Positions 1-12,385 of a DNA stretch of 64,000 bases are shown here, piece by piece. The notes below the pieces were generated by a model. The model was given only the letters and a program-made list of their open reading frames with translations, did no database searches and was not told where the DNA came from. Each line of letters opens with the position of its first letter. Within the stretch, counting starts at the first letter, position 1. Position numbers and translations under genes: made by a program. This DNA is from Epiperipatus broadwayi (taxonomy: Eukaryota; Onychophora; Udeonychophora; Euonychophora; Peripatidae), in the NCBI GenBank assembly GCA_028023455.1, contig JAQFVV010000158.1, forward strand, positions 1,924,001 through 1,988,000. Reading direction: 5' to 3'.

Positions 1-595
1 TTAAAGGAAAAAATGGATATGACCAAAACATCTGATTATCTATTATTGTTTTATTATTATTAAATGCTTTTATATTAACTTGCTTTGTCTATGAATGTTT
101 CTGTTTGTATGTCCATATTTTTGAAATTTTAACAGTGAAAAAAAAAATCCATTCCCATTTAGAATTTGAACTCATGTCCTTAAGCTTGCCAAGAAAAGTT
201 CTTAACAATTGAACAAACAAAAATATTATATTTTTAAAATAAAATTTTGTTAATGTTGATTTATCTCATACTTAATTAATTAAATTAATTAAACTATATA
301 TATATCTGACAAAAACATTGTATTTGTAAAATAAATTGTTTTTAATATTGATTTAACTCTTATTTACTTAATTAAATTAATTTAAAAAAACAATACATAA
401 ATGTTTTTACATAGCAAATGATCACATGATAAGTAAATTTAGAATTCATTTGTTAGAGGGTGCATTTTTTTATTTTCATGTCTTATTAAATTATAATTTT
501 TGTCAGATTTTTTTGCAATTTTAACATTTTTTAAAAATAATATGTACATATAACTACAATGTAAAAAAAATAATATGTAAAAAAATATTTTTTAA
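1..595. other. AT-rich DNA with tRNA-like trace
   Basis: No gene is visible. At about 165-230 the minus strand holds a B-box-like GAGTTCAAATTC, a possible decayed tRNA-derived SINE. Two related ~60-bp segments lie at 232-293 and 327-388; both pair a TTGATTTA core with a run of TTAATTAAATTAATT. Nothing else stands out. Confidence 0.35.
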
Positions 596-958
596 AATAA
601 TGCTTTTATGTAAATAGCTGATTGAAAAGTAGAAAAATAAAGTAACTAATTTCTCAATTAATTTGCCATTCTTGAAAAATATCAGAAATCTTAAGAATCT
701 ATAATTGTTATAAAACAATTGAAAATTTGGGGAATATTGTCATTTCATAAAAGCATTTGACTCAAATAAATCATAAAAAATTAAAAAAATCTCAAATGCT
801 TTTATGAAATAACAATAGTTCTGCAATTTCCAAATTGTTTTATAACAATTGAGATTCTTAAGATCTCTGATATTTTCCAAGAATGGCAAATTAATAAAGA
901 GGCAAATTACTTGGTTATTTTTCTACTTTTTAGTCATTATTTACATAAAAGCATTATT
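596..958. repeat. Fold-back (palindromic) element, ~360 bp
   Basis: The arms at about 598-755 and 802-957 are imperfect reverse complements. Both outer ends read AATAATGCTTTTATGTAAATA or its complement, and the inner ends are AAAGCATTTGA / TCAAATGCTTTT around a ~45-bp AT-rich spacer. There is no coding capacity. It is a MITE-like or fold-back repeat of unknown mobility, and I see no ribozyme core in it. Confidence 0.7.
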
Positions 959-1387
959 TAAATTTTTTTTACACATTATTATTAATATTAGATTGAGGGA
1001 TGAAGATTAATAATTATACATACTCTTTGTATAGATTTTTAGTATGAAAAGCAGGATCATAATAGCGTAGAAACTTCTTGGAATAATATTAATTTCAATA
1101 GATATATTATTTGTCTGAAGGTTTGTGATGATGGTATATTATTAGATGTGATATGTTGGACTATTTCCATCATCTATGAGTGAATATTGAATGTATAGAA
1201 AAATTTAAACTTTATTTAAACTTTCCAAATACAAACAACTTGTTAGCAATAACACACAAATAGACAGGACAGGTTAGTAATTACACATTTCAAGTAGTAT
1301 TATTCTCTACTCTTTTTCAAGTGTTGCTGGCCTGATATGCACAGTGACAGTATTCACATAGAAGTCAAAATCACACTTTTGAGAAAA

Positions 1388-1462
1388 TAGTTCAGTTAGT
1401 TAGAGCGTTTACCTTAAATTCGATATTCAAGAATCTAAAGGTGCAAGTTCAACTTCTGTGTG
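1388..1462 (+). repeat. tRNA-like head of family D SINE
   Basis: The D-arm-like TTCAGTTAGTTAGAGCG resembles an A box, and the T-arm-like GGTGCAAGTTCAACTTC resembles a B box. The anticodon region between them is lengthened and no closed cloverleaf forms, so this is a tRNA-derived SINE head and not a tRNA gene. The same head, more eroded, is at about 43850-43913 on the minus strand. Confidence 0.5.
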
Positions 1463-1479
1463 AATACTGTCATTGTGCA

Positions 1480-1545
1480 TATCAGGCCAGTAATACCTGA
1501 AGAAGAGTGGAGAATAATACTACTTGAAATATTGTGTAATTACTA
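1480..1545 (+). ncRNA. Hammerhead-like motif, family D
   Basis: CTGAAGA (1497-1503) is followed by a bulged A, an imperfect stem II (AGTGG 1506-1510 with CTACT 1520-1524, plus a G-U pair) and GAAA (1526-1529). Stem I can form in pieces: GTAAT/ATTAC and CAGG/CCTG. Stem III and the cleavage site are unclear. The core words and stem II are seen; ribozyme activity is inference. Confidence 0.4.
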
Positions 1546-1699
1546 ACCTGTGTTGTCTGTTTGTGTGTTATTACTAACAAGTTGTTTGTATTTGGAAAAT
1601 TTAAATAAAGTTTAAAATTTTTTATATATTCAACATTCACTCATAGATAATGGAAATAGTCTAACATATCACATCCACTAGATATATTATATTTTAAAT

Positions 1700-3320
1700 A
1701 TCACCTTGAAGAGATAGATATCAGGTTTAAATGTGATATTAACTGCAATAATTACTGTTGGAAAAAAAAAAAGAATTATAATCTCAAATGATAAGTATAA
1801 GCATAGCCATAAAAGAACATTCTTCCAAAAAATCTGTTAGTAAGTAAATTCAGAGTTGCATGGGTGTAATATAAAATATAAAAAAAATGTTATAGTTTAA
1901 ATTTGTTTTTATAAGTCCTTCAAGAATTGATATTTATTTAATCATAGTGCTGTAGAAATATGTTTCTTCTTAGAATGTTAGAATTTATTCTAGCATAATA
2001 AACGTAATTATGATAATGAAATAATAAAAATGTCAGGTTTTATTTTCATATGCACACATTCATATTCAGTTTTAACATTAATATTGTTGAACTAAAAATC
2101 ATTTAAAAGAACTTGCCCAAGTTTCTGTTTAGAAATGTGACTAATTTTTTAATTTTCCATTATTTTTACAAAGATACAAGAAATGATTATGAGGAGAGTT
2201 GGAGTAGATGAGAAATGAATGTCTTCTTGACACAATGTGGATTATTGTTACCCATATATAGTATCTAATTGTCTCAAATGAATGCATAAATAAATCACAG
2301 AATGATGATCACTTATTACATCTTATTATTTCTAAAACAATATTTGTATTAATATTTTTATAAAGTAGACATATATTAATTCTCAACAACTGCAGTTAAA
2401 TAATAAATTTGTTGAAGATGAAAATCTAATATTAAATCTTATTTTTCTTTATGATTGTTAGTAATTATATTTTTCTTTTCTCTTTTACTAACATTATAAT
2501 TGATTCTCTTTTCTAAATGTTAAAGAAATTTATTAATAATAATTTGAATTCATATTGCCTCTTATTCTTGCTTTCACCTCATATTTCAAAGGCCTAATGT
2601 GTTCTTTACATCATTATCTGAAATAATATAATGTAGGAAGTTGTGGTTTGTATCGGTAGTGTAAATCACAATGATGCCCATAATTTATAAACAAGTGCTC
2701 ATTTAGGTTGTCTGTTGCACTGGAGCTTTTACTTAATATTCATTCTATTACAATATAGAAGCAGTAAATAAAAATGGTTATTTTATATTTTCTGAGCAAT
2801 TTTATTAAGAGATTGACATGTATTTGAAATGTTTGTGGTTCCAGTGTTTATATATATTTTCAAATACTCTATTTATTTACTTACACAAATTTAATATTAG
2901 AATAATAATAATTCACAAAGATTTAGAAATTAACTCTAGTTTGTGAAACCAAGGTTTATCTATATTGAAAAAGACTGCACTGCCATATCAGTTTGAATCA
3001 AAGTTTTAGCTGAATATTATTCCTTGACAGATTATGATATCTCTGTAACATTCAAGGAAACACACATAAATGATCATTTTACAGTAACAGGACAATCTAA
3101 GAGATTGGCAAATTTGATATTAACAGTATTAGGAAAGTTTATTGCTTCTTTTATTTGCATATAGTTTGAAGTGCAATATTTTATTAGTTAATTATTAAAG
3201 TTATTTATTAGTTAATAAATGTAATTTGAATTACTAGAATCAAACTTCCTGCATTCATAGTTTGTTTGACAATTGTTCTCATTGTAGCAATTTGATATTG
3301 GACTAATGATGAAGACAAAC
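1700..3320. other. Unannotated AT-rich DNA
   Basis: No open frame of note, no RNA gene and no clear repeat structure is visible in this stretch. Confidence 0.5.
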
Positions 3321-3329
3321 AGCAGAGAT

Positions 3330-3392
3330 TGAGATCTGAGCTAATTGTTGAATGCTAGTTCAGTATGAAATATATTTTTAAGATCATTTATC
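3330..3392 (+). ncRNA. Decayed hammerhead motif, family C
   Basis: TTGTTGA (3345-3351) stands where CTGATGA is expected. It is followed by stem II ATGCT (3352-3356), loop AGTTC, AGTAT (3362-3366, one G-U pair) and an intact GAAA (3367-3370). The hairpin is the one in the better copy at 42978-43032, so this is a relic with a broken core. Confidence 0.5.
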
Positions 3393-3771
3393 TTTTTTAG
3401 ATGTCTACTCATATATTTCAAGTATGTGTGCTAGAATGAAAGTTTTATGTATATATAAAATGTATGCATATACTATGTAAACTTTAAGATTATTGGCAAA
3501 ATATAAATTTATTGAACATCACAGAAATAATAAAATTAAACTTCATTGTTTTTGCCAACAAATTATTGTAATAGGAATAATAACAAATCTTTTAATATTT
3601 AGCATTAGTCTTTTTAAAAATTTATACTGTTATTTAATATTAGATATTTAGCAAACTATATACTGTACTCCAATTTATTTTTATCATACATATACATCAT
3701 CCACATTCCTAGTGCTTCTTTATAACTGTATAACTTTGCACCATTATTTTTAAATAATATAGTAGCTTTTA

Positions 3772-3830
3772 GCACAGGCAAAACTCTCCATACAGTAGTG
3801 CTAACATAAAAAATGGTGATCATGTGATGA
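3772..3830 (-). mobile_element. Minimal family A element (59 bp) with 13-bp TSD
   Basis: The insert holds only the family A terminal sequence (GGCAAAACTCTCCATACAG, as in its relatives) and the family head (GGTGATCATGTGATG, reverse complement of CATCACATGATCACC). Direct repeats ATAGTAGCTTTTA flank it exactly at 3759-3771 and 3831-3843. The ribozyme body is missing. It is an internally deleted copy inserted in the orientation opposite to the 14.1-kb and 34.3-kb copies. The TSD length fits target-primed reverse transcription by a LINE endonuclease. Confidence 0.75.
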
Positions 3831-3844
3831 ATAGTAGCTTTTAT

Positions 3845-4640
3845 TATTTTTATTGTTATTATTATTATATTGTGCAAGAAACTCCTCTTTATGTATATTC
3901 TAGAAAATTAACATCCACTCTCCCATCAGTAAACATTTTAAAAGTATCAAGTGGACCACTTATGCTTAGAGCTTATTCTTTAAATAAACCACTGTTTATG
4001 ATCATACTTAAATTAAGGCTTGACCTTATTATGAGCCTTATTTTTGAAACAGAAAATTATTTATGCAAGTTCAGTTTACTTATTACGGGTAAGAGAAAGT
4101 TTCTCATTTGTAATTACCTGCAACACTGAATCTTGTTAGTTCTATGTAATAATTAATAATATAACAATTTTTATTTATATATGTAATATTGTGGAAGAAA
4201 CTATTCTTCACATATGCACTAGAAGAGTAATATGCACTCTCCCATCAATAAACATTTTAACACCATAAGTGGACTTATTCTTAGAGCTTGTTCTAGCTTC
4301 TTCCATAATATTACATATAAAAAATTGCTATATTATTAATTATAACATAAATTCAAACTAATAGGATTCAGTATCACAAGAATGAAAATGAGAAACTCTC
4401 TCTTTCTTGTGATATATGAATTGAACTTGTGCAAGTAATTTGCCAATTCAAATATCAGGTTCATAAGAAGATCAAGACCTAATTTAAGTATGGTCAATAA
4501 ACATTGGTTTATTTAAAGAATAGTCTCTAATTATAAGTGATTCATTTATGTTTTTAAAACTTGCCAATTTTCTAGTGCATGTGTAGAGTAGTTTCTTTTA
4601 CAATATTACACATATAAAAATTATGATATTATTATTATTA
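3845..4640. repeat. Large fold-back repeat, ~800 bp
   Basis: The left arm (about 3865-4170) and right arm (about 4320-4635) are reverse complements. Shared blocks are GAAACTCCTCTT-like, TTCTTTAAATAAACCA and AGTTTCTCATTT. A third, shorter copy of the arm start (AAGAAACTATTCTTCACATA) lies between them at about 4195-4300. Open frames of up to 101 codons in the left arm have no recognisable domain and are probably chance. Confidence 0.6.
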
Positions 4641-4644
4641 AATT

Positions 4645-5800
4645 TATCTATTAACAATTGATAGATCAATCCTTTTTAACAAATGTACTGAAAATGAATG
4701 AGTGTGACTCACAGAAATTAGGAGTAGCATGTTTAAATTTGACTAGAAAAAAAAAGTCTATGAAGCAAATAATTTAGTCATAAAAAAAAAATAATCATTA
4801 TAACTTTCATTAGGATTGATATTTATTATATATACATACAGCCATGTTAAACTATTTGTGACTGCATATTTTGAATGTGCATGAAAGTTTAAAATTTTTC
4901 AATATTTTTTTTTTTTTTAAAGAGAAGTTTAAATTCTAAAACATTCTAGAAAAAAGGGAAAATATTTTTTTTATGTTTGTGAATCAAATAGAGTTTTTTC
5001 TAAATTAAAAAGAAAAAATAATTTCATTATCAAATTTGTTTTGAATTTTTTTTTTTTTTTTCAATTAAAATAAGAGCAATTAATTAATTAATTAGGTTTA
5101 AGAATTATGGGATTTGGAAGTAAAAAAACAATTTAAATATGGCTTTCATTTCTATACAAGGTAAAAAAAGAAATGTAAAATCTATTATTTGATATTTTGG
5201 GGATTTGTCTTTAAGAAACAATAAAAAGATATTTTTTAAAGATAGAAGAAGGTTAATCATATTCTCTATGTTAGTTTATCTGTGTGATTAGGAGTTCAAA
5301 TATACTGTTTAGTTTTTCTAGATTTTTCTATAGAAGAATTAATTATTGGAATAGAATTTATATTAAAGTCATTGAGAAGCACTAGGATTGTAACAAAACC
5401 TTTGAATAAGTAAAAAAAAAAAGTTATGAATAAATAAATAAAAACTTCTAGGATTGCACTTTCTTGGATTATTTTTTCAATTCTCATGCTTGGTTTAGCT
5501 ATAATTAATAATCCCCTAATAATAATTCTGAAATAATTTGTAAAAATTCAAGGAAAAGTAATAATATTATCTATTTTATTTTATGTAGTATTTTGCACAA
5601 TAAATATATAAAAAAGAAAATTTCTCAGCACTATTTAAAATGCTTTTGAATTTTAAAATGATTTATATTAATGTTTAAAAGTCATTTGAAATCTATGCAT
5701 ATAAGTAGAAACTATGCAACAAGTTTAAAAATATTTATTTAGTTAAAGAAAATATATATTGCTTTAACTCCCCTCATATACACATTAATGCAATTTTTTT
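4645..5800. other. Unannotated AT-rich DNA
   Basis: Homopolymer A and T runs are frequent. No gene or structured repeat is recognised. Confidence 0.5.
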
Positions 5801-5817
5801 TAATAATTTCTTTATTT

Positions 5818-5862
5818 TCCTGACAGTTTTTGACTGTCCTGCAGTCTTCATCAGAGCTACAA
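5818..5862 (-). ncRNA. Decayed hammerhead-like motif, family E
   Basis: On the minus strand CTGATGA (5848-5854) is followed by a bulged A and a 5-bp stem II (GACTG/CAGTC around CAGGA). A run of A then replaces GAAA, followed by CTGTC. Flanking stem I pairing is poor. Relatives are at 12340-12375 (which keeps GAAA) and 52925-52975. Assignment to the hammerhead class is tentative. Confidence 0.35.
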
Positions 5863-5930
5863 TATTGAATGATATAAACATATAATCATTATTTCATATA
5901 CATATAAAAATAAAATTACCAAAAAAAATC

Positions 5931-6192
5931 AAGTCAGATGTCACATGACCAAATTTAAACAAGCTTGAATTACAAATGTTATATAAAGAGCTTGCAAATA
6001 AGCTCTTAACAAGCTTTGCAGAATATCCCTAACCCCAGACTGATTTCTGCTATTGGCTTCCTTAGTGAGGTGCTAGGAGACTATCCTAGCACCTCACTAA
6101 AGAAGCCAGTAGCAGAAACTAATCTGGAGTTAGGGATATTCTGCAAAGCTTGTTAAGAGCTTATTTGCAAGCTCTTTATATAACATATAAAA
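5931..6192. repeat. Fold-back element, family B, with two dead HHRs
   Basis: Arms at 5978-6080 and 6083-6189 are near-perfect reverse complements; landmarks are AGCTCTTAACAAGCTTTGC and GAATATCCCTAAC. Each arm has one hammerhead remnant: plus strand CTAAAGA (6097-6103) with GAAA (6115-6118), minus strand CTAAGGA (6059-6065) with GAAA (6044-6047). Both lack the invariant G of CUGANGA, so neither should cleave. The left flank GTCAGATGTCACATGAC also borders the 12.45-kb copy, which ties this to family B. Confidence 0.7.
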
Positions 6193-7039
6193 TATATATA
6201 TAAAAATATACATACATATGTATATCAAAACGTATATTTATATTCTCAAAAACTTACATATATATATATATCCACATGCATATACATATATAATCCTTAT
6301 ATATGCACCCACATGCACATATATAATATATAAAAATACATTTTTATAAAATATTTTAAAAAAACATATCAAGTAAACAATTTTATATTATTTTTTTTTT
6401 TAAAAAACCTAGATTATTTTTAATTTTTTAAAACATTTTTAAAAACTACCCTTTATTACTTTTTTATCAATTTAACTTTATTTTCTACTTTTTATCCTTC
6501 ATCTTTTATGCCTATCTATCATTTCACATTATTATCTAATATATTTTATCATCACATTTTTTATTTTAATACCTATAAATTTAACTTTTGCCATTTTATT
6601 ATTTCTAATCTTATTCTTTATTAATAATTTTTATTTTTCTTCTTTTCAATAATTTTCCTATTCATTTAAACTTACTATCTTAATTTCCTCTACTTTTTAA
6701 AATAACTGATTTTTTTTTTTTAATTTCTTATCTTCTTTTTATATATAAAACTCATTTAATTCAACTTCCTCTATTTTCAATTTCCTTAACTTTTAATTCT
6801 ATTTGAAAATTAAATCTTGCAAACCCTTACATATATAAAATATATTTACAATTTTTTACCTATATCCACATATTAAACCTTTTATATACTTATTTTATTT
6901 TTATTAATAATAATCCTTTAAACTAATACTATTTTAAATTTATATTTTTCATTCCTACTTTTACTCATATGCCTATACAATCCCTATACACATATATTAG
7001 AGCTATTAGTAGGCTCTTTATCTATTATACATACACCTA
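6193..7039. other. Low-complexity AT and pyrimidine-rich DNA
   Basis: ATATAC-type simple repeats at 6185-6330 give way to a long T/C-rich strand at 6330-7000 with few G residues on the plus strand. No gene is seen. Confidence 0.5.
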
Positions 7040-9110
7040 TATATTGTACAACGATCCAGGTAAAGCCTTAATGTAATCTGCACTACAAGGGCACCATCTA
7101 GGCATTTGAACCTAGAAAAATTTATAGAGTAGGCAGATACGTAAGTTAAAAAAAAATTTTTTTTAATATATATTTTGAATTAATATATTTTGATTCCGGT
7201 CATTAGCCCATTGTCACTAGCTCAGTGGAATAGCAGAGATTTACATTTTATGATAAATTCTTATCTAAGATATATAAAAAAAGAATAAAATAAGCCACTG
7301 CCAGTAATTATACACACAAACATTTATTTACGCACATATATAAATAAAATTTAACATTATTATTTTCATATGTTTACTTTAACATTTAACATTATTTTTA
7401 ACTTTTATTTTTAGATTTTAATTTACATTTTAATTTTTATACTATTATAAGTTCGCACAGATGGATTTATAAAAGTTTGTTTTATAATGTTGAGTATAGA
7501 TCGGTTACATAGATTACACGGTCAAAAACATTTCAAAATAAACATAAACGATCAAAATACAAAGTCACTGATACCGTCAATTGCATAGTGAATACAGGAA
7601 ACCCATTGGTATTCATCATAAGATGCCGCAGTGACACCAATAACTTAAAAGACATCCGAATAAATACATTTTAGATACTCACCGTAAGGTATCATTATTT
7701 ATCGAAAGTCTATATATTTTGATCAAATATGAAAACCAAAAACATAATTAACCGATAACGAATCCATGCAACTTCCATACCCAACTTAAATTTAATGCAT
7801 TTTTATTTAGAGTGTCGAGTATGAATAGACTACATAGATCTGCATTTGAAAGAAAATATTCTATCCTTATTTAACCTTAAGCCAAAAGTTCACAGTCAAA
7901 CTAACGTCAATTCATCTGATATATCAATGCATTCAATGTAATATGAAATATGGCAGCACAAAAGGTTAAGAGAAAAAATTGCCTCTCATCAGATAGCAAT
8001 ACTACATCTATCTGACAAGAAGAGCAATAAAAAAAAGCTCCATAGGAAAGGACTGTGGTCATTTTGCTGACTTACGAATTGCATTTCATAGGCCAAAAAG
8101 GAAGTGTGCGGCGTATAAAGTGATTCTGCCCGTAGCGAACCTCATACTACATCTACTAATTACACCAATATATCCAATCCATTGACCCAATTCAACTACA
8201 AAACAAATAACCTAAGATTACCCTCCCCTAATATAACTTTACAAATCTATATGGCCATTCGCGCTCGACTTAAGTTTAACATTTATATAATTTAATTTAT
8301 CGCAAAACAAAAATCATAAATAAAACTTAAAGAACAAAAAAAAATTAAATGGAAATGATTTTACAAAAAAGAAATACATCAAATAAAATTATAACTAATT
8401 AATAAATAATTTAGTTTGGTCAGATAGGAATCTATTTTTATTTTTTTTAAATATGGAGAAAGTTTATATTTTAAAGTTCTTAATGTTTTCAAATGTTCAT
8501 TAACTATATATTTCTTACTGTTTTGAAAAATTTCCATAGTCTCTGATTTTTTTATAATGGAAGGTGTTAATTCCCATGAAGTCATAAGGAGATCGGTGTG
8601 CAGTTAACCGTTGGTCCTTTATGGTTGATGGTATTCTTCTGGGCCTTGATGTCCTGTGGTCTGCAATATTGGAAAATGATGTTTCATTTTTTTTTGAACA
8701 ACTGAAGGAATTGAAAGTGCGTCTTTCAATCCCTTCTCCTCCAACCCCCTCCAACTTAACACATATCTGTCATCTTGTAATAACTAATTAATAATTTCCA
8801 AACTTTTCCTTTTATATTAATTTTAAGGATTCAATTGACATTACGTCATCGATGTGATGGTCCTTTTGCTGAAGTCTGATTCCATTGTTTTCTCTCCTAT
8901 CTGACAGTTGCTTATACATTTAAATGCCCAAGGCTAGTTTACATTTAATTAATTAAAACAATCATTTCCATTTCTGATTAATTAATGTGTTTTCCAAAAT
9001 TAAAGATATATTTTTATCTCTAAATCTTTTTAAGTTTTTGCTTTTAAAATATTTTTTCTATTTTTAATAAAGTTTTATTTTAATAATTTTTTTTCATCTG
9101 TGCGATTATA
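7040..9110. repeat. Interspersed repeat, copy 1 (~2 kb)
   Basis: This matches 20735-22580 in blocks: GGGCACCA...TGAACCTAGAAAA...TAGGCAGATA near the start, a CACTAGCTCA...GGAATAGC-like block, AAACATTTATTTACGCACATATA, and GCACAGATGG. Near the far end both copies carry the complement, CATCTGTGC (here about 9097-9105), so a shorter inverted pair lies inside the repeat. No intact protein is encoded. The element class is not identified; an LTR-type or TIR-type element is possible. Confidence 0.55.
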
Positions 9111-12100
9111 TATATATGAGTTTAGTATAGAATTTTAATTTTCAATTTTTAATTCTTAAAAATGAAGTTTTATTTGCAAACTTTTATTCTTTTCATGTTT
9201 ACTAATAAAAAAAACAATATAACATCATCTGTGCCCATTACAATTGTAACCCTTAGTTTCTTTCATAAAGAAACTAATGATTGGTAAGTAAATAGTAGGA
9301 TTAGTTTCTTAACTATATCCGTGTAAAAAAAAATTTTTAAGTTTAAGAAAAATTAAAAGCTTTATTTAGAAAGATTAATAACCATGTGGCTTAAATTTAA
9401 CATATAAAGAAGAATCTGTTTATATTTATTTAAAATTATAGCGTAGCATTATGTAGAGGGAAGGGGGATTGACTATTGTGTGTGCTGTAATTTCTGAAAA
9501 ATGTTTATTTATATATCTAAACAGAAAGATCTTCGTGAATCACAATATTTATGAATAGAAATGTTAGTACAAATTGAAATTGAACTTGTTATAGATAGCA
9601 TGCTTGACAGTTCTTTTCATGAAAAGTTTTTTTTTTTTTAGGAAATTAGGAAAGATATTTTGTACTAATATGAATAAAAGATATTTTGTACTGAAATGTA
9701 TATGAACATGCAGTCATTATTTAGTATTGTGAGTCTGTGCATGCGTATGTGCATGCATGATGCATATATCGATTTTTTTTTCTTTGTGGAAATTTACACA
9801 TTGTACTCTAGATTATTTGATAGCATAATGTAAAATGAATTTGGTTTTACAGGAATTGGTTATTGTTTTCAGTTCTAAATTTGGTTTAAGTTTTAAAGAA
9901 GAAATTTATTTATATAATATCAGTTCTATAAAGTACCAGTAATTCTATATATTTTTTTTTATATTTCTCATAAATCAAAGCAGTGTAAAATGTGTTAAGA
10001 AAGAAGAAATTAAAACATAATCAGAACTGAAAGCAATAAACCAAAACCAACATTTAACAGATGGGATCAAAGGTTGACTTCAGAGAGAGAATCGTAAATT
10101 AAAAGAAACAAGACATGGGAAAAAGGAAACTTGCAGATGGCCTTTTTTTGTTTTCCTCTCTTATAAAAGCTAGTGAAAATTAAGTTGAGGGGGACTTTGC
10201 TTGCTAATTCAGTATCTGATCATTTATCTCTGATCATTTTTCTCTCTGAGACAGCAATTGACTCAACTTATTAAGAAGTGTGTATGTGTTACTTAAAGAT
10301 GAAGTACTAATTCAATTATAAATGGTGTACAAGTTTTTCTTTCCAAAATCAACTATGGTAAAATTAGTTCACAACAAGAGGTGCTGTATTCAATACCTCG
10401 ATCTTTGTATTTGGTGTTTAACTATTTATAATTTTTTATTTTTTTTTTTATATAAAAATTATTATTATAAAATAATTTTTATTTTTAAAATTAAAAAATT
10501 TTTATTTTTTATATTTTTTTTTAAAAATATTTTTTATTTTAATATATCATAAAAATTTTTTTATAATAAAAAAAAAAAAACAATTTTTTTATTTTTAACA
10601 AACAAATTTTATATCACACTTTCAAAAAAAAAAAGTTGAAGAGAATGGGAATGTTTGCAGCTTTCTATTTATTTTAAAATCCAAAAACAATAAAAATTAA
10701 AAAAGAGAGAGAAGAGAAGTGGTTAGTTTTTTATTTTAAAAAAAATCAACAATTTAATTATTTTTTATTAATAAATAATTATAAAGGAGGTAATAAAAAA
10801 AAATATTTTTTATAATAAAAAGATTTAAAATCAGACAAAAAAGTGTAAAAAAAAACAAAATTTAAACAGTTTTCAAATTTACCCAATTAAAAACCAATTA
10901 AAAAATTTTTTAAAAAAAATCCCCCAATAAGAACAGAGTAAAACAGTTAAAAGGTTAACAGTCTGTTTAAAGAAGACATCTCAAGAACAGTATTGTATCT
11001 GTGACTTAACTAATAAAATTCGATCAGACTTTAATATAAAGTTAGTTATACCCTTACATTCTTAACAATAAAAAAATTTTTTTGATTGTGACTCCAACCT
11101 AAGAATATATAAAAAAAGAGCATATAGAACACTATTTTATTTGAATTTTCTTTTCTCCTGAGAGAAGCTAAAAGAAAAAAAAGATGATGAAACTTAAAGA
11201 AACTAAAGTTATGGACTAAAATGTGAAATCAAGCATCTGGATTCAAACCTGGGAAGAAAAGTATTAAAAAAATGAGTCATCTGCAGGACAAATTTTTAAC
11301 AATTGTAATTATCATGATTAAATATGAAGACATCAAGTATCAATGTAGTTACATCCTGAATGAAAATAATTTTATGTGTGTCCATAATCATTCAATGTGT
11401 TTTCCAAAGCAGTGAACTAAAAATGGTAATTGGTGTTTGTGGACAATACATACGTGTTTTCTGTCAAATTAGCCTTGACAATGTAAAATATTTAGACTGA
11501 GCTTTGAAGGAATGCAAACCAAAGAGACAATGCGTAATGTTTTATTGTTCATTTATTTTGCTTTTATTTATATGTTCATTAGCATGAGTAATAGATATTT
11601 AATAGTTATAGGAATTTTTTTTTAAAAAAAAAAGAGAGATGATTTTGACCCATAAAAAACTATTGGAAAAAAATGTGTTAATGTATAATGATGATAAAGC
11701 ATAAATGCTTATATATTTGTTATATGAAATGAAAAAAAAAAAGAGGAAAGATTTTGTTATTATCAAAATTATATGCATATTATTAGATGTATGAAAAAGT
11801 ATTTGATGATCATTGCTATCCCTTAATGTGTTGATGCAATCCATTATGAGTATAAAGAATAGATGGATATTGCTGTATGCTTGACTTTTGAAATTAATAT
11901 AGTACATGGGTTTGGTTCATGATTGGTTGACTTTATCATTTTGCCTCAAGACTATAATAATCCTGTGTGTGTATATGTGAAGCTATAAATGCTAGGTATT
12001 ACTAAGGTAGAGTTATCATACCACCTTGAATGAAAAGATAAAAAATAACTGTTATAATTATTTTCTATATATTTCTATGCCAACTTTCTATTAACACTTG

Positions 12101-12330
12101 TACTTTAATACATCTTTATTATTACCCTTTCCGTATGGCACATATTTTATCCCTTTCTTAAAAGTATCTCAATTTTTTCTTCTTTTAGTTTTATACCACT
12201 TAAATTATATATTTTATTTGTATTTTTTAATATGCTTCTTTACTTTCATCTTCCTTCTCTTTCGTCAAACTTTCCACTTTTCTTTTGTGCCTCAACCTTG
12301 TATTCTCATTTTAAATGACTTTCTTTTTTG
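9111..12330. other. Very AT-rich DNA without recognised genes
   Basis: 10430-10620 is almost pure A/T with long homopolymers. 9720-9760 has alternating TGCATG-type sequence. Short open frames here have AT-driven amino-acid composition (F, Y, I, K, N) and no domain. Nothing else can be supported. Confidence 0.5.
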
Positions 12331-12334
12331 TACA

Positions 12335-12385
12335 TAATTTCCTAAATAACTGCAGGATAGTCGAAACTGTCAGTAAAATAAAGAA
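12335..12385 (+). ncRNA. Decayed hammerhead-like motif, family E
   Basis: ACTGCAGGATAGTCGAAACT matches the 3' half of the family E motif at 5.83 kb and keeps the CpG and GAAA (12363-12366). The 5' core CTGATGA is replaced by CTAAATA. Only the hairpin and GAAA survive. Confidence 0.35.

Larger units (their letters stand above)
1146..1692. repeat. Fold-back element, family D (tRNA-like + HHR-like)
   Basis: Arms of about 230 bp (1146-1375 and 1452-1692) are reverse complements. Shared landmarks include GTGATATGTTGGACTATTTCC, CAAACAACTTGTTAG and the AGGTTAGTAATTACAC block. The unpaired centre carries a tRNA-like segment (1388-1462), and each arm carries a hammerhead-like segment, better preserved on the right (1480-1545). 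A shorter decayed relative lies at 43690-43930. The layout suggests a tRNA-derived SINE ending in a ribozyme that was duplicated in inverted orientation. Confidence 0.65.

Noticed and set aside
1388-1462. Functional tRNA gene
   Set aside because: The cloverleaf does not close and the anticodon arm is enlarged; it is repeated elsewhere as part of a SINE.
3300-3320. ACTAATGATGAAGAC as a family A core
   Set aside because: No GAAA or stem II follows; the related hairpin is at 3352-3370 and belongs to family C.
3656-4129. Frames of 73 and 101 codons as genes
   Set aside because: They lie in fold-back repeats and a family A insertion, with no domain.
10322-10552. 76-codon frame in extreme AT sequence
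   Set aside because: Almost entirely F/Y/I/K codons from A/T homopolymers.
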